Shown: positions 9,035 through 21,252 of the stretch, one piece after another
Position numbering within the stretch: the stretch's first letter is position 1
How the letters are laid out: each line of letters starts with the position of its first letter
DNA from: Antitrichia curtipendula
Lineage: Eukaryota; Streptophyta; Bryopsida; Hypnales; Leucodontaceae
NCBI GenBank assembly: GCA_951230915.1
Contig: OX579634.1
Coordinates: 51,907,570-51,971,569 of the forward strand
Direction of reading: 5' to 3'
Length of the DNA: 64,000 nt
Program-made: the position numbers and the translations under genes
The notes under the pieces: generated by a model
Databases searched by the model: none
What the model was told of the DNA's origin: nothing
Seen by the model: only the letters and a program-made list of their open reading frames with translations

Positions 9035-11912
9035 CGGAGAGGTGTTTTCAACTCCTCGGGCAGATTGGATATGCACACGCAATTTTACATCCGTGGGTGA
9101 ACAAAGTGGTGCTTCAAGCATGCGGCCCGTGAAAGAGGAACCGGTGACCCCGTCTGCACCACAAAAACATCGGGAAGAGGTTCGTCCCGAACAAATGGCA
9201 AGGGCCATTGCATCAATTGATAATATCATAGCGAGCAATGCTACGAATTTTATGACACAAGTACCTTGCAATCAAGACTTGCCAACCACACCGAGCCCTG
9301 TATTGAGTCCCGTATTGGGCCCCGTATCGAACCCCGTACTGGACACCCTATTGGGCCCCGTATCGAGCCCCGTACTGGACACCCTATTGGGCCCCGTATC
9401 GAGCCTCGTATTGGGCCCCGTATCGAGCCTCGTATTGGGCCCCGTATCAAGCCCCATATTGGGCCCCGTATCGAGCCCAAGAGTTGAAGGGCAGATGTTG
9501 CCAAAAAATGGAAAGCAACTCGATGGCATGGCGCAAAATGTGTCCATTGATGACAACCCATTGGATAAGAGCTATCTGCATTTGTCAACTCAAAATACGG
9601 CACAATTGGAGGATCTTCGTCATTTGCCAATGGCGAGGGAATTGGAAAGCTTGTTGGAAGCTTCTTATTTGTTTAGGGCACATCAACAAGACATCTCTGT
9701 TCAACCAAAGCAAGTAATCGAGACAAATGAGGCCGGTCCTAGTAACCCCGCAAACAAGGCGGGCTTAACTGAAACCGCAAACGAGGCTGGACCGAGTAAT
9801 CCCTTCGCCGAATACAGTGATGAGTGGCCCAATTTTGTGATCACCTCCAAAAGATTGTCGATTACAGCTCAATTTGTAGCTAGCATTGCCCCCAAACTTA
9901 TGGAAGTTGCTCAGATATTCACCAAATCCGGGCCCGAGTTGGTGGAAGGTGCCTTGTCGTTTTGGGATTTCGTCACGTCTATGAAACCATTATTGAAGGA
10001 GCGGGTCGAAAATAATCGCAAGCTGCTCATCTTCGCTGAAGAGAATGAGAAATACAAGGCCTTGAAGATAGAGCACGAGAAATTGAAAGAAGACCACAAG
10101 CAATTGAAGGATGCATTCAAAGGAGTGTGCGCTAATTATGAAAGATCTGCGAACGCACTAGATTCCCGATATGACACTCTAGTTGCTCAAAGGGAATTGA
10201 TCGAGAAATTGGAGTACGAAATTGTAGCGCTCAAGTAAAAGAATTTGAAAGATGGAGGATATGTTCTTCCAAAGACCGGCGGAGCCGTACGTATAGAAGC
10301 GGTTGAGGAAAACAACCAAAAGGAAGTAATATCCGAAACCGCCATGGATAATCCTCCTCCCACATTCCAAGACGCGTCCATGCAAACGGAAGGCCACGAG
10401 TTTGAAGAGGTGAAGCATGAACTAGAGTTGGTAACTCAACAAAACGTCTATTTGGAGGCACAATATCAGAAAATGATGCAAGTAATGGAGCTAGATAAAT
10501 GCTTGCCAAAGAGCAGTTCCGACACTTGTTGGTTGACGTGGGTTCAAAAACTACAAGACAAATCGTCTATAGTAACCCGAGCAATGAAGGGGCTTTTCAA
10601 ATTAGCCATGAAGTCAAAGGAGCAATGCGATGCCATTTCCTCTGACCTCTTATCTATTAGAAGGATGTTTGAGGTACATCATTGGGGTTCAATTGACGTC
10701 ACATATTGGGGGGACATGTCGGCAATGTTTGAGCGATTGAATGACGCGCAGAAGATTGCGTCAAAGTCCATGAATTGGACCTTGAAAGTAGAAGAAGGTT
10801 GGGCCCCTTACAACACGCATTCAGCGCACATCAAAGAGGCGGACGAGATAGTAGTGCATGGTGAAAGTTCAAATACGGAACTATTGGAGGGAAAATGCAG
10901 CCTTTGTCTAAATCATTTTGGTCCCGAGGGCGCCTTAATCATGGGCCAATGTCGCCACACTTACCATATCACGTGCATGGTGAAATCATCCCTTGTTCGT
11001 TCGGTTTGTCCCGAGTGTCGTTCTCCTTTGAGCCCTAGGTTTTACGAAATGGTTGGGCACGAGGAGAGCATGCCCCCTAGCCACGAACACAATCGATGGA
11101 CCCTTCCACTTGACCAAAAGCCATTTCTATTCCAAAATTACATTCATTGGGGGCGACCTCGAATTTGGAATGCGGAAAAACTCATGCATGATGTTTGTGA
11201 GAACTACAATGACGAATTGGATGACTTTGACTGGATGACGCGCAATAGAGAGGTGGAGTTGCGGGCCAGGGGTACTGAAGACTTGGAGGCTCGAGAATTG
11301 TTTTGTTGTAGCATGGGGGGACACTGGAGCATCTCACATCAAAAGTTCTTCCGATTTCCTGAAAAGGAAGTGTGGAAAGGAGAAGATGGCGTCTGAATAG
11401 AAGTGCAACCATCCCAAGAGTTCAATGAGCAGTACGGAGCATACAATCACAGCTTAATAGAGAGGGCCCTCTTCTTATTTAAATTGGAAGAAGCTGCGCA
11501 AGTTCGTGCTGCTTTTAATGTAGATGGGCTATCAAGCACAGAACATGCACTCGTGGAGGTGGCAAGTGCATTTGATAAGAGGATCACCGACATTATAACG
11601 ACGTGGAGGACTTTTCTACATGGCACAGGGCAAGCGATCTCGTTGACCCCTCGAGATGATGACAAAGCGGTAAATGCTATGATAGAAAAGATTTATTCGG
11701 CTTTGAGAGCGTTAAAGGCAGAGGAAGTAGATTTGTCTCCCACAAGGAAAAATAAACGGAAGATGGAAGACGAAGATGACTACTCTCCAGAAACCAAACG
11801 ACAATTCATCGCCGTGGACATGGAAGTCCAATCAGGAGGGGGCACAGCCTCCGGGTCGGGTAGTCCTCAAACTCGTAGAGCAAGTCGAAGACTTAAGGAA
11901 CAAGAAGGTTAG
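8958..11912 (+). pseudogene. Coiled-coil and RING-finger protein of giant hAT, two in-frame stops
   Basis: One frame stays open from about 8958 to 11912 except for TAA at 10236-10238 and TGA at 11394-11396. It encodes a Pro/Val/Ser repeat (LGPVSSPVLD units), a long coiled coil (EENEKYKALKIEHEKLKEDH), and a RING-type zinc finger. The finger reads CSLCLNHFG, then CRHTYHITCMV, then CPECRSPLS: a C-x2-C, C-x-H-x2-H-x2-C, C-x2-C pattern. A basic and acidic tail follows (KNKRKMEDEDDYS). A RING suggests a ubiquitin ligase role, unproven here. The stops could be decay or recoding. The N-terminus probably belongs to the gene starting at 8378. It lies between the left promoter and the transposase gene, on the same strand. 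Confidence 0.65.
9290..9480. repeat. Coding minisatellite, GGGCCCCGTATCGAGCC units
   Basis: Repeats of 18 and 36 bp (TTGGGCCCCGTATCGAGC with or without CCCGTACTGGACACCC). Multiples of three keep the frame and give LGPVSSPVLDTL repeats. Confidence 0.85.
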
Positions 11913-12351
11913 AGGGTGCCTCTCATATTTCCGCAAACGGTAGCGATGATACAAAATAGTGTTTGTATTAAGGGGTTAACCAATGAAATTTGTTTTATAC
12001 TTATTTGAATCTCATGAGGATTCAATATTAGTAATGCACAACACTCATGGTATGTCATGAGTTGCTTTTAATTAATGTATAAATATTTATGCAATACAAA
12101 TATGTTTGGATTTGTTTTTTCATAATGGTAAATTTTGCCTTCTTTATTTGTCAAATATGTTTCTTTTGCGTACCTATTGCAGAAGATCATACCTATTGTA
12201 CATTTGTACAAAATCATTTCAAGTTATTGTTATGTTATCTTCTATAACCCCGTGCCTACACATCACCCATTTTCATTTGCACATACATTTCTATTCGCGT
12301 AATCCACTTGTCCGCCTGTCTGCACACTTCAAACATCTTACCGAAATTGTA
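11913..12351. other. Intergenic, no gene seen
   Basis: AT-rich spacer between the RING gene and the array before the transposase. It probably holds the 3' untranslated region of the RING gene (several AATAAA-like stretches). Confidence 0.4.
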
Positions 12352-12590
12352 AGAACCGCCTGTCCGCCCGACAGGTTTTAGGTCGGCCCGTCCGCTGAAT
12401 TGACGGTCCAAATTTCCGTCCGCTCGTCGGCTGATCCGACGGCTTAGATTCCCGTCCGCTGATCCGACGGCTTCAGTCCGCCGTCGGCCGTCCGCCCGTC
12501 CGCTGCTCGGACGAACCAGATTCGCGTCCACCGTCCGCCGTCCACTGTTCCGACGGCCCAGCTGGCCATCCGCTGTCCGCGTGACCTTTG
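12352..12590. repeat. GTCCG array 2, upstream of the hAT transposase gene
   Basis: Clustered GTCCGCCCGTCC, CCGACGGCTTAGATTC and related words. A TATA-like TATAAGAG follows at 12642-12649 and the transposase ATG at 12876. Confidence 0.8.
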
Positions 12591-12875
12591 TGGGAGGATT
12601 TTTTTTTTTCCCATATTCAACGGTCACATACAGATGAAGACTATAAGAGTCCTGAAATTGACATTTACAAGCACTCCTAAGAAACTGAACGTTAAGATTT
12701 CCAAGGGCTAGGCGCTGCAATTTTTTGTGTCCCTTGCTTGGTAATGCATAGTTCAGTGGAAAGGAGGGCCTTGTTTTCCAAGGCTTTGTGCATAAACATT
12801 TGAACGATTTTACCCAATTGTTATCATTATGTTTTGAATTTAGGGTTTCAATACACAGAGCCTAAAACAGCCACC

Positions 12876-15800
12876 ATGACCAAGGATTGGTCTTCTTGGT
12901 ACGAAACCCTATCAAATGGAAAAGTACAATGCAAGGCTTGCAAATTGGTATTTGCCAAGAAGCCGGTCCGTATGTTTAGTCATTTGGGATATGCAGGCAC
13001 ATCGAGGAGTCGTGACAAAGGAATCAACCTTTGTACTCAAATGACATGTGAAGTTCGAGGTCTATTTGTTCGTTGCAATGGAGTGATTCCACAAAGAGGT
13101 ACTCCACACAATGTGGATGGCAACAACACACCTATGCCTATGGTTGTTTGTGCTATGTCAAATGCGAGAGACACTGTGAACTCTACTGAAGAAGACTCAT
13201 GCACGACACCAGAGGAATATGTTGGTGATTCTTCCCAAGGAAATCCAAGTACACAAGCATCAGGTGGACATGGAACTCAGCGGACATCAAGCAGTAGGCC
13301 TCAAAGACAGAGTAGGCTAGTAGAGGGATTCGACGAAGCAAATAAACGCATTTTGAATGCAATGTGGGCCAATTTCTTTTATGCGGCAAATATACCATTT
13401 GCCTTAGCCCGAATTCCAGCCTTCAAAGAAGCAGTGAAGAAAACGGCGGAGTTTCACCAACCTTATAGCCCACCATCATACCATGATCTACGTCATAAAT
13501 TGCTTGACCAAGCTAAGGTAGACTTAGAGGTTAATCTCTGGAAGCGGACAGAAACCAGTATTAGGAAGTTTGGAGCCACATTGTCTATTGATGGGTGGAC
13601 CTCGGTTTCGAATCGGCCATTGATAAATGCCATGTTTGTATCATCCGCGGGTGAGCAATTCCTAGGATCGGTGGATACAACTGGGAAAACGAAAGATGCT
13701 CCATATTTGGCTTCTATATTAGAGAGTTTTATAGAACAAGTGGGCCCTGCAAACGTAGTGCAGGTGAGTACAGATAATGCCGCTGTAAATCCAGCAGCAT
13801 GGAGTTTGGTATCTACTACCTATCCCTACATTTTTTTCCAAGGTTGCGTGGTGCATGCCTTGAATTTGTTGCTAAAAGATTGGGCAAACGAACAATGGAT
13901 TAATGACATCGTGAAAGATTCCCGAAAGATAGTCAAATTTTTCAAGAAGAGGCACATGCCGCTTGCGATACTTCGGAAATATTCGACGCAGTACAACTTG
14001 TTGGCGGTGGAAACAAGATTTGCCTCAAATTACAACATGGTTGCACGTATGCTCAAGGTGAAAGCACAATTGCAACAAACTGTGACAGACCCGCAATGGG
14101 AGGAATATGCTAGAAAACACTTGCGAAAATCCAAAACTCGTTTAGAATCCGAACGGGTGAAGAAGACCATTCTAAGTGGACATTTTTGGCATCATTGTCA
14201 AAATTTTGAAGATGTGACAGCTCCAATTGTCAATGCTCTTCGTGATTTGGATGCGAAGACACCATGCATGGGCAAGGTGTTACATATTATGAGGAAACTA
14301 GAGAAGCACGTCCTCGCTTTAGACAAAGAGCCTTTTTGTTTGGCTTTGGATAAAGCCATCTCGTTGGTGAAGGCGTTCTACGAACGACGTGATATGGTGA
14401 AGACCGATTTACATTATGCAGGAGCACTTTTGAATCCCTACCTTCTTGAAGACAAAGAACTAGCCGACGACACCAATGCCATGGCTGCATGCAAGCGCGT
14501 TTTGATGCAAATATGTACACCTTCAGAGTATGCGAAGGTGGTGAAGGAATTTGTAGCCTTCCGCCATAGGGAACCTCCATTCCACAACATGTTGGATCCG
14601 GGTGAACAACAATTGTCGGCACATGCTTGGTGGGATTTTGAGGGCGCGTGCGGGAAGCTCATTGCTCCAATTGCCAAAAGGATTTTGGCCCAACCGGTAT
14701 CATCGTCTTCATGTGAACGAAATTGGAGTAGCTATTCTTTTGTTCACAACAAATATCGAAACAAGTTGAAGCCACAAAGAGCACAGGATTTGGTATATGT
14801 GTATACCAATTCCAAAGTCCTCGGTGCATCAAAGGAAAATGACGAGAAGAAGTGGTACGATGAGAACCTCGAGTCGGAGGATTCGGCCTTGTCTTCATCG
14901 GAAGACGAGGGTGGTGAATCCGGTGAAGAAGTTGATCCCCTCATGGACGATGAAGATGACCACGGCATCCACAATTTCAATGATGAACCGCTTCGAAGCC
15001 CACCTCATTATGATGCAGACATCGGAGATCATTGTGAAGACCCTTACAAGTTTCCGTTGGATGAGGACAACTGTGAATATGACGAAGGTGGACCTTCCAT
15101 AGCTAAATACTTAGATGGAACCGGATTGTTGTGTAGTGAAAACATTCTAGCAAATAGGGAAAATACTCATGCGAAGGTAGCGGAGGAAGATGAGGAAATG
15201 GTTATAGGTGATGAAACTCCCCAAATGGATGAAGTGATTCGAATTCCCGAGTGTCCATCCATGACAACGGTAGGAGCGGAAGAAAATGATCAACACGAAG
15301 ACATGAGAGAGTGTGGGGTGAAGTCCCACACAAATGTGATCAACCAAAATATTGAATTACCAAGGGCATTGACAAGTGAAACTATTGGACTTTTCGGCAT
15401 TCAAAATGCCCAAGCACCTCGAATAGAAGGAAGTCAAGATCCATGTGTATTGGAGTCCATGTGCCCAATACCAGACCACAACGCCAAAGACATGAAGCAC
15501 CTCGTGCGAGATCCTCAATTACCATCACGTAGCGGTCCTCGACATGCACTATATACAAGCGATAGCACGACTTTGAATGGTCCTGGAGACTCACGGTTCA
15601 AAGAACAACATTTGAGCAATTTGAAGGAATTGCATATTGGAGCCAATCCCAATCCATCCGTTTCATCAGACAACGATGATGTGCAAACATTGGAGTCTAT
15701 GTTTCGTCGATTTTCTAGCCATGCAAAGCATTCTCCGATCAAATTTTCAAACCCTACAATGGAAGCTTTGTTCGCAGAGAAGACAAACATTCCAGGAGGT

Positions 15801-16190
15801 TCGGAAGCACGTCCACCCGCGGTGAAGGAGTCCAAAAAAGCTAAGAGGAAAAGAATAATGGAGCCTTTTGCAATCTCTCCATTGAAAAAACAAAATGTAG
15901 GTAGAACCCCCCTTGATGCAAGTCTGCCTCTAACCAAGCGAAAGGTGAAACCAATCCACGATCTTAAGGGAGGTATTGGAAAGTCTCTACTAAAAGTCAA
16001 AAGGGATCATAAGTTAGGTAGACCAGTGAGATCAAGCACATCGAAACAAGTACAAGAAGAAGGAGGGAAGATTGTACAATCTTCATCAGATAGTATGCAA
16101 AATTCATCTAGTGACGATGATTCCGGATGGGATACAACAGGTCATAGTAGCGGGGCTGAAGTCAAAGGAGATAGTGACTATCAACCATAG
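12876..16190 (+). CDS. hAT transposase (BED finger, DUF659, C-terminal dimerisation domain)
   Basis: It catalyses cut-and-paste transposition in the nucleus. The start is the ATG in ACAGCCACCATGACC; the frame is open for 1,104 residues. A BED-like finger (CKACKLVF near residue 20, His of MFSHLGY, Cys of GINLC) binds DNA. The DUF659 catalytic domain shows SIDGWTS (about 237), STDNAA (about 297) and GCVVHALNLLLKDW (about 323). The C-terminal hAT domain has AHAWWDFEG (about 581) and SSSSCERNWSSY (about 611), with the expected catalytic Glu. About 450 residues of acidic then Lys-rich sequence follow (EEDEEMVIGDE, KKAKRKRIME), which is unusual for the family and may be nuclear targeting or regulation. 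No stop or frameshift is visible, so this is the one gene of the element that could still work. Confidence 0.92.
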   Translation: MTKDWSSWYETLSNGKVQCKACKLVFAKKPVRMFSHLGYAGTSRSRDKGINLCTQMTCEVRGLFVRCNGVIPQRGTPHNVDGNNTPMPMVVCAMSNARDTVNSTEEDSCTTPEEYVGDSSQGNPSTQASGGHGTQRTSSSRPQRQSRLVEGFDEANKRILNAMWANFFYAANIPFALARIPAFKEAVKKTAEFHQPYSPPSYHDLRHKLLDQAKVDLEVNLWKRTETSIRKFGATLSIDGWTSVSNRPLINAMFVSSAGEQFLGSVDTTGKTKDAPYLASILESFIEQVGPANVVQVSTDNAAVNPAAWSLVSTTYPYIFFQGCVVHALNLLLKDWANEQWINDIVKDSRKIVKFFKKRHMPLAILRKYSTQYNLLAVETRFASNYNMVARMLKVKAQLQQTVTDPQWEEYARKHLRKSKTRLESERVKKTILSGHFWHHCQNFEDVTAPIVNALRDLDAKTPCMGKVLHIMRKLEKHVLALDKEPFCLALDKAISLVKAFYERRDMVKTDLHYAGALLNPYLLEDKELADDTNAMAACKRVLMQICTPSEYAKVVKEFVAFRHREPPFHNMLDPGEQQLSAHAWWDFEGACGKLIAPIAKRILAQPVSSSSCERNWSSYSFVHNKYRNKLKPQRAQDLVYVYTNSKVLGASKENDEKKWYDENLESEDSALSSSEDEGGESGEEVDPLMDDEDDHGIHNFNDEPLRSPPHYDADIGDHCEDPYKFPLDEDNCEYDEGGPSIAKYLDGTGLLCSENILANRENTHAKVAEEDEEMVIGDETPQMDEVIRIPECPSMTTVGAEENDQHEDMRECGVKSHTNVINQNIELPRALTSETIGLFGIQNAQAPRIEGSQDPCVLESMCPIPDHNAKDMKHLVRDPQLPSRSGPRHALYTSDSTTLNGPGDSRFKEQHLSNLKELHIGANPNPSVSSDNDDVQTLESMFRRFSSHAKHSPIKFSNPTMEALFAEKTNIPGGSEARPPAVKESKKAKRKRIMEPFAISPLKKQNVGRTPLDASLPLTKRKVKPIHDLKGGIGKSLLKVKRDHKLGRPVRSSTSKQVQEEGGKIVQSSSDSMQNSSSDDDSGWDTTGHSSGAEVKGDSDYQP

Positions 16191-16367
16191 TTTATAAAGA
16201 TTGAGAAGATGTAAACTTGGATGTTTAGTTTTTTACCCTAAACACATTATGTTATGACAATTCATTGTTCGAACTTTAAGTTTGTAATACAAATTTGCTC
16301 ATTCATGTTGTGCACACCATCCTCAAAATTTATTTTTCAAATACCTTAAAACTAGCGAAGACCGTCT

Positions 16368-16515
16368 GTCCGCCCGTCCGCCCGTCCGCCTCGTGGCCCG
16401 TCCGTGCCTTGGTCACTTCCGTCCGATGGGCAGACGGTCCGACCGCCTGTCCGCCTGGTCTCCCGTCCGCGCCTTGATCACCTCCGTCCGACGGGCGGAC
16501 GGTCCGACCGCCCAT
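16368..16515. repeat. GTCCG array 3, downstream of the transposase gene
   Basis: CCGTCCGCCCGTCCG and GTCCGACGGGCGGACGG words in two tandem halves of about 65 bp. No TATA box or gene follows closely on either strand. Confidence 0.75.
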
Positions 16516-18729
16516 CAGACCATGGCAGTGCATGTTTTTTTCTCATTTAGTGCAGCATAGGATTCCTGAAATGGCCAGGTCATCTCCAAAGAGTGTGCCT
16601 TCATGACAACAAGCATCCAATGTGAATACTTCAAAGACATTGAACTCCTCATGGCACCAACATCAAACTTCATTCTTCAATGTGCACATCATATTTTTAG
16701 GTGCAATCTTGAAATTAAACATCTCAATGATATTTTGAAATGACCATCTTGAAAGATCAAAATGAAATGCTACCTATAGTTCTAAATTTTTTTTTCTAAA
16801 TTTTTGATGATAGATCGTAGATTTAATTATATTCAAAAATTTATTTGGATTTTAATCATATATTACTATATACTGTAAGACATCTCAATTTTAAAATAAT
16901 TGTTTTTATAAAGAAATTTGTCGAAGTAAGCGAAACCCGACTTAATGTCATGAAACTAAAAACAATTGCTATGTACTTATATAATACTATTGCATCAAAG
17001 TCACGATCTTCTAAGATATTTGTATGCAAAGTTCTAATATAGGATTTAGGATTTAGGATTGCGGGTTCATGTCATTCATATAAATGTTGTCCAAATTAGA
17101 AGTGTATTTTGAAAATGGATGTGTGATAATATTTTGATGTAATATTAAAAAATCATTTTGGTCATGATAGTATAGATTGATACCTAATTAGTAATTACCT
17201 ACTTATAAGAAATTGCCCATTCAATGTCAAATAATGTTGTCAAAAATCATTTGGAGTTATATAACTTATATGTTGCGGACTTGCGGTCTTGCGGAGTGCG
17301 GATCATGAAGTTAGAAAAAGCATATAGAGTTGTCTTATGTCTCTTGAATTCAAAGTTGGTTATTTAAAATTGATATCAAAGAATATTAATTGTCTATTAG
17401 AATTTTTTTTTCATTGGGATTAACAATTCTTCAATTCTTCCAAAAGTTATTAGCGTATTATTTTTCATTTAATAGTACATCAATTTCTACTTCACAAATT
17501 TTAAAAAATGAATGTATAGTTCTTTTGAGTTGAACCTCTAATTCTCTAAAGTCCCATTGTCCCATCGGGGGACAAAATGGATGTAAGATTTTTAGGCAGG
17601 CTCCTATGGCCTCAATATTTTTTGTAAATTTTTGAGTTTTTTTGGTATCTTTTAGTCTTTTAGAATAAATAACTTGAAGTATTCATTTTTGAATTGAATT
17701 CTAAGAGTTAAAATCAAAAAAAAAAATTCATGAGGTCTATATTCCTTGCTAGAATAATCTCAGAGTGGAAATTAGTATATTTCGATTCTATCTTACTATC
17801 TTAGAGCTATTAATGATTTAATTTTTCCTTCGATCTTGAATCTACTTCTACCTAACAATTTTTTAATGAGTGAAAACTAAGTGTTTCTTTTTTAAAATCT
17901 TTTTTTTAGATTCTCAACTCAATTGTTTATCATATAAAATTAGACATTCACCATCACTAGAGTAGCCTTTTTTAGTTAAAAAGGTTCATCGCAAAAAAAT
18001 GTAGTTAAGCAAGGTGCCAAGGTGCCTAAAAAGTAGCGGTTAAACATTTCACATTTAATCATTTATTCATAACTCAATTGCCTAAATTTTGGCTAAAATG
18101 CACAAGGTGAAAGACGTACGTGAATATTCCTCAAAGGGTTGAATGACCAAACATCCCAATTTAGAAAAGCTAGAGAAGTAAACATTTAATTTTTAAATTC
18201 CATGCACAATTGCACATTGGTGAATTCTTTGAAGTATAAATTCATGCAACTAATGTGGGACAATGGTGTTGATAAAGTTACATAAAAAGTCTATTGTTGA
18301 ATTTGTTTAACAAAATATATTCACATAAGAAATTAAAAAATTGACTTCAAAGCTTTATTTGCGAACTTGTGCGTGCTATGAATTCAAGAAACACCTAAAT
18401 CCAATCAAGAATCCTCAAGTTAAGTTCTTAATTGAAGATGGTCCATATATTTCTTAAGGAACTTAATTTACATTTGTTTTCATATTTTTAATTAGTTATG
18501 ATTTCTTACATTTGTAACTTTAGAGTACAATTTAGGATTTAGGTTTTAGGGTATAGGATTTAGGGTATAGGGTTTAGGATGTAGGACTTAGTGTATAAAA
18601 TTGAAGATCTTTGCATTAAAAAACGCTGGAGTTCTATTTAATGATTCAAGTTCATTAAGTAAGAAAGTGAATGTCGATGAGATTTTTGTCTTTCCCATCC
18701 TTGTCATTATTTGCTGGTCGAGGTCGTTT
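16516..18729. other. AT-rich stretch inside the giant hAT, no gene
   Basis: Only short frames full of stops. Near 17531 the words CCTCTAATTCTCTAAAGTCC resemble the end of the TTAA-flanked element at 28.4-29.3 kb. At 18530-18592 there are degenerate TTTAGGG-like repeats (GGATTTAGGTTTTAGGG). This may be an old insertion that enlarged the element. Confidence 0.5.
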
Positions 18730-19200
18730 TAGGAGTCAGATGATGCAGCCGTCCGCCTGGTCGGATGACCTCGAAAAATCTCTCAATTTGATCTCCACTT
18801 GAGAGGGGCTGTCCGATCAGGCGGATTGCCCAGGTCGGACGGCCCTAGGCGGACAGCAGCCGTCCGATACATCGGGGCCGTCCGATGAGTCCGACGGGCG
18901 GCGTCCGCCTGATCGGACGGTCCTTACGAGGCGGACGACTGTTCGTCCGCGTCGTCTCGTCCGCTCGATCAGGCGGACGAGCGAGGCGTCCGCCTTCGAT
19001 TTTAGAGTCGGACGGCCCAGAGCGGACGGCGGCCGTCCGATTCACCGTGGCCGTCCGATGTGTCGGACGGGTGGCGTCCGCCTGATCGGACGGTCCTGAC
19101 GAGGCGGACGATGATCCGTCCGCCTCGTCGGGTCCGTCCGATCAGGCGGACGGTCGAGGCGTCCGCCTTGCATAAAAGAGTCGGACGGCCCGTCCGCTCC
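18730..19200. repeat. GTCCG array 4, upstream of the kinase-like gene
   Basis: About 470 bp of GTCCGCCTGATCGGACGG-type words. Two halves of about 190 bp are direct repeats (each with TCGGACGGCC and GGCGTCCGCCTGATCGG). CATAAAAG at 19171-19178 sits at its right edge and is a likely TATA box. Confidence 0.85.
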
Positions 19201-19417
19201 TCACTTTTATCTTCCCCCTTGTGTCATGCAAGAGAGAGCGGAGAGCTTGGTGGTTTATCCTCCATTTGGCTCCTTTCTAAGGGAAGATAAGAGTGTGATT
19301 TCTAGGGGATACTTGTTGCTTTTTTTTTCTACATTTCGCGTATGATCATTTGGCAAATCGTATATTGCCTTGTGGATTACAAATTGCAAGTGCACTTCTA
19401 AATGTGATTTCATCACA

Positions 19418-20998
19418 ATGCCGAGATCAAAGAAGGCTGCGAAGGACAAACGAGTGAAGTCGGACAGTGAGGCGAGTATGGACGCTCCTTCTCTCGCTTG
19501 CAAAGCATTTCTCATTGAATGCATTGTCAATTTTTATGAATCGGAAACCACTGCGTCGTTGTATACCAAATATGCGAGGTATGAAGACGAGTGCCCAGCT
19601 AAATTCAAGGGAGATATGGCACAGAAGTTCACGGATGCTTTAAACGTACCTTACTGGATTCATGAAATGGAGAAGAAGGGCTTTCAACAATTTTTGAAGA
19701 ACAAGGTCCATGATGCATTGTGGAATGCAAAGGTGATCTTAGAGAAGTACGGGAAGCAACACCGCGTAGGTGATGGCGCTTTTGAATAGGTCATTTTGAG
19801 GGCAGACTTGTTTGTTCGCTAGTGCGCCCCTTTTGCAAATAATCGAAATAGGCGAGGTTCAATGGGTTGGTGGAATAGGGATGAGGGAGTTGTGGAGTTG
19901 CAACATGGGCGACGACATCTCTTAGCGCTTCCGGAAACAGCAAGGGTGATTCCACAAGATGATCAAATCCTGAGGGGTGGATACGCAACAATTCGGAGGG
20001 TCCGAATTGAAAGATGTCGTGAGATACCCACATTTTGGGAGTTCGCAGCAAAGGTATCTCATCAACAACGCATACGACCTCCGCTCGCAAGGTTGGAACA
20101 CCAAAACGAGTCAATGGCAGTGAGAATTCCACATGATGGAGTTATCCGGTTTTTTGTTGTTCATGCAACGCAAAACGAAGGGTACTCGTATTGGTGGAAT
20201 GGCGGAACATTGAAACAAATGTTAAAATTGGATAAGGAATATCTCGATAACATTGGCATTCGGTTGGCTTATTCTCAACCGACCCCGGAAGAGGTGACGA
20301 AAGCTTTTTTTCTTGGTCGTTGGAGGAAGAAGCGCACGGAGCTTGCATGGGCATTGGTGCACCTCATGAATGCAGTGCACAGCGCTGGACATTTGCACAT
20401 CGATCTTTCACTGGACAACATTATGTTTCACTTTCCCAATGATGAGTCACGTGTTTACATTGGAGTTTGCGATTGGGACATGACTACTTTACGTAATGAA
20501 CCAATGAAGTCCTTGTACACGTTCACCTCTTAGAGTGAGCGGACTGAGACCTTGAAAAAGAGGTGGTGGGTGGACCCTTCTATTGCATACTTGCACCGAA
20601 GAGACGCGGATGTGTCAATGATACCGGATTTATCACGTAAATTGGAGGAATATGCAGTTGGTCGAATAGCTCAAGCCATCAACAATGGTTGCATGTCGAC
20701 GGACTACGTGAGCTTACATCGGGAAAATGAAGGACATACAAGATTTAGCCATGAGGATTTGGCAAGGATTTTTCACCTTTACTTGGAGCGCCTTTGTGAT
20801 TCGGTGATTGATTCTCGCGGTAGCTTGTCCGAAATCATCCATCGATTTATCAATAATACAACTGGCCTATTCCGGATGAACACTTCCGCCACTCATATTA
20901 GTGTCTATGGTGTTAGTGGACGACATAGAAGTGATAGAACTATAAAAGTATTAGGTAAATGTAGAGGCGAGTACATAAATTTGCATGATTGTGTCTAA
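19418..20998 (+). pseudogene. Protein-kinase-like gene of giant hAT, in-frame stops
   Basis: The frame from MPRSKKAAKDKR (19418) runs to 20998, broken by TAG codons at 19787-19789, shortly after it and at 20531-20533. The middle part has kinase landmarks: a Gly-rich loop (RGGYATIRRVRI), a Lys in FAAKVSH, a catalytic loop HLHIDLSLDNIMF (HID for HRD, with the Asn) and CDWDM in place of DFG. A wide insertion between loop and catalytic region (SYWWNGGTLKQML) looks like the hinge. It probably was a Ser/Thr kinase with a variant metal-binding motif. The first part (to 19789) has no recognised domain and could be a separate short gene. A promoter with array and TATA box lies about 250 bp upstream. 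Confidence 0.65.
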
Positions 20999-21252
20999 GG
21001 ATTTTCTAGTATATATATGCACCATCAATGTATGCCAATATATGTGCCCCCTTATAATTCATATAAAGTTTTGAAATGTTTGTGTGTTTTGAAACTTCCA
21101 ATGTCCAATGTCTACCATCTATTTATGCATTCATCATATGTTTTGCTTGAAATCCTTGAATGAAAAGTGCAATGCAACAATTATTGTTGATGGATGTTAG
21201 CTTGGTCTGGTTGGGTTCAAAATTGTATAATCAATGTTGAACACATATAACC
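20999..21252. other. 3' flank of the kinase-like gene
   Basis: AT-rich; nothing recognised. Confidence 0.4.

Noticed and set aside
9027..9063. Short GT-AG intron joining the left end gene to the RING gene
   Set aside because: At 37 nt it is too short for a plant intron; a frameshift is simpler.
14287..15102. Secondary frames inside the hAT transposase
   Set aside because: Shadows of the intact 1,104-residue frame.
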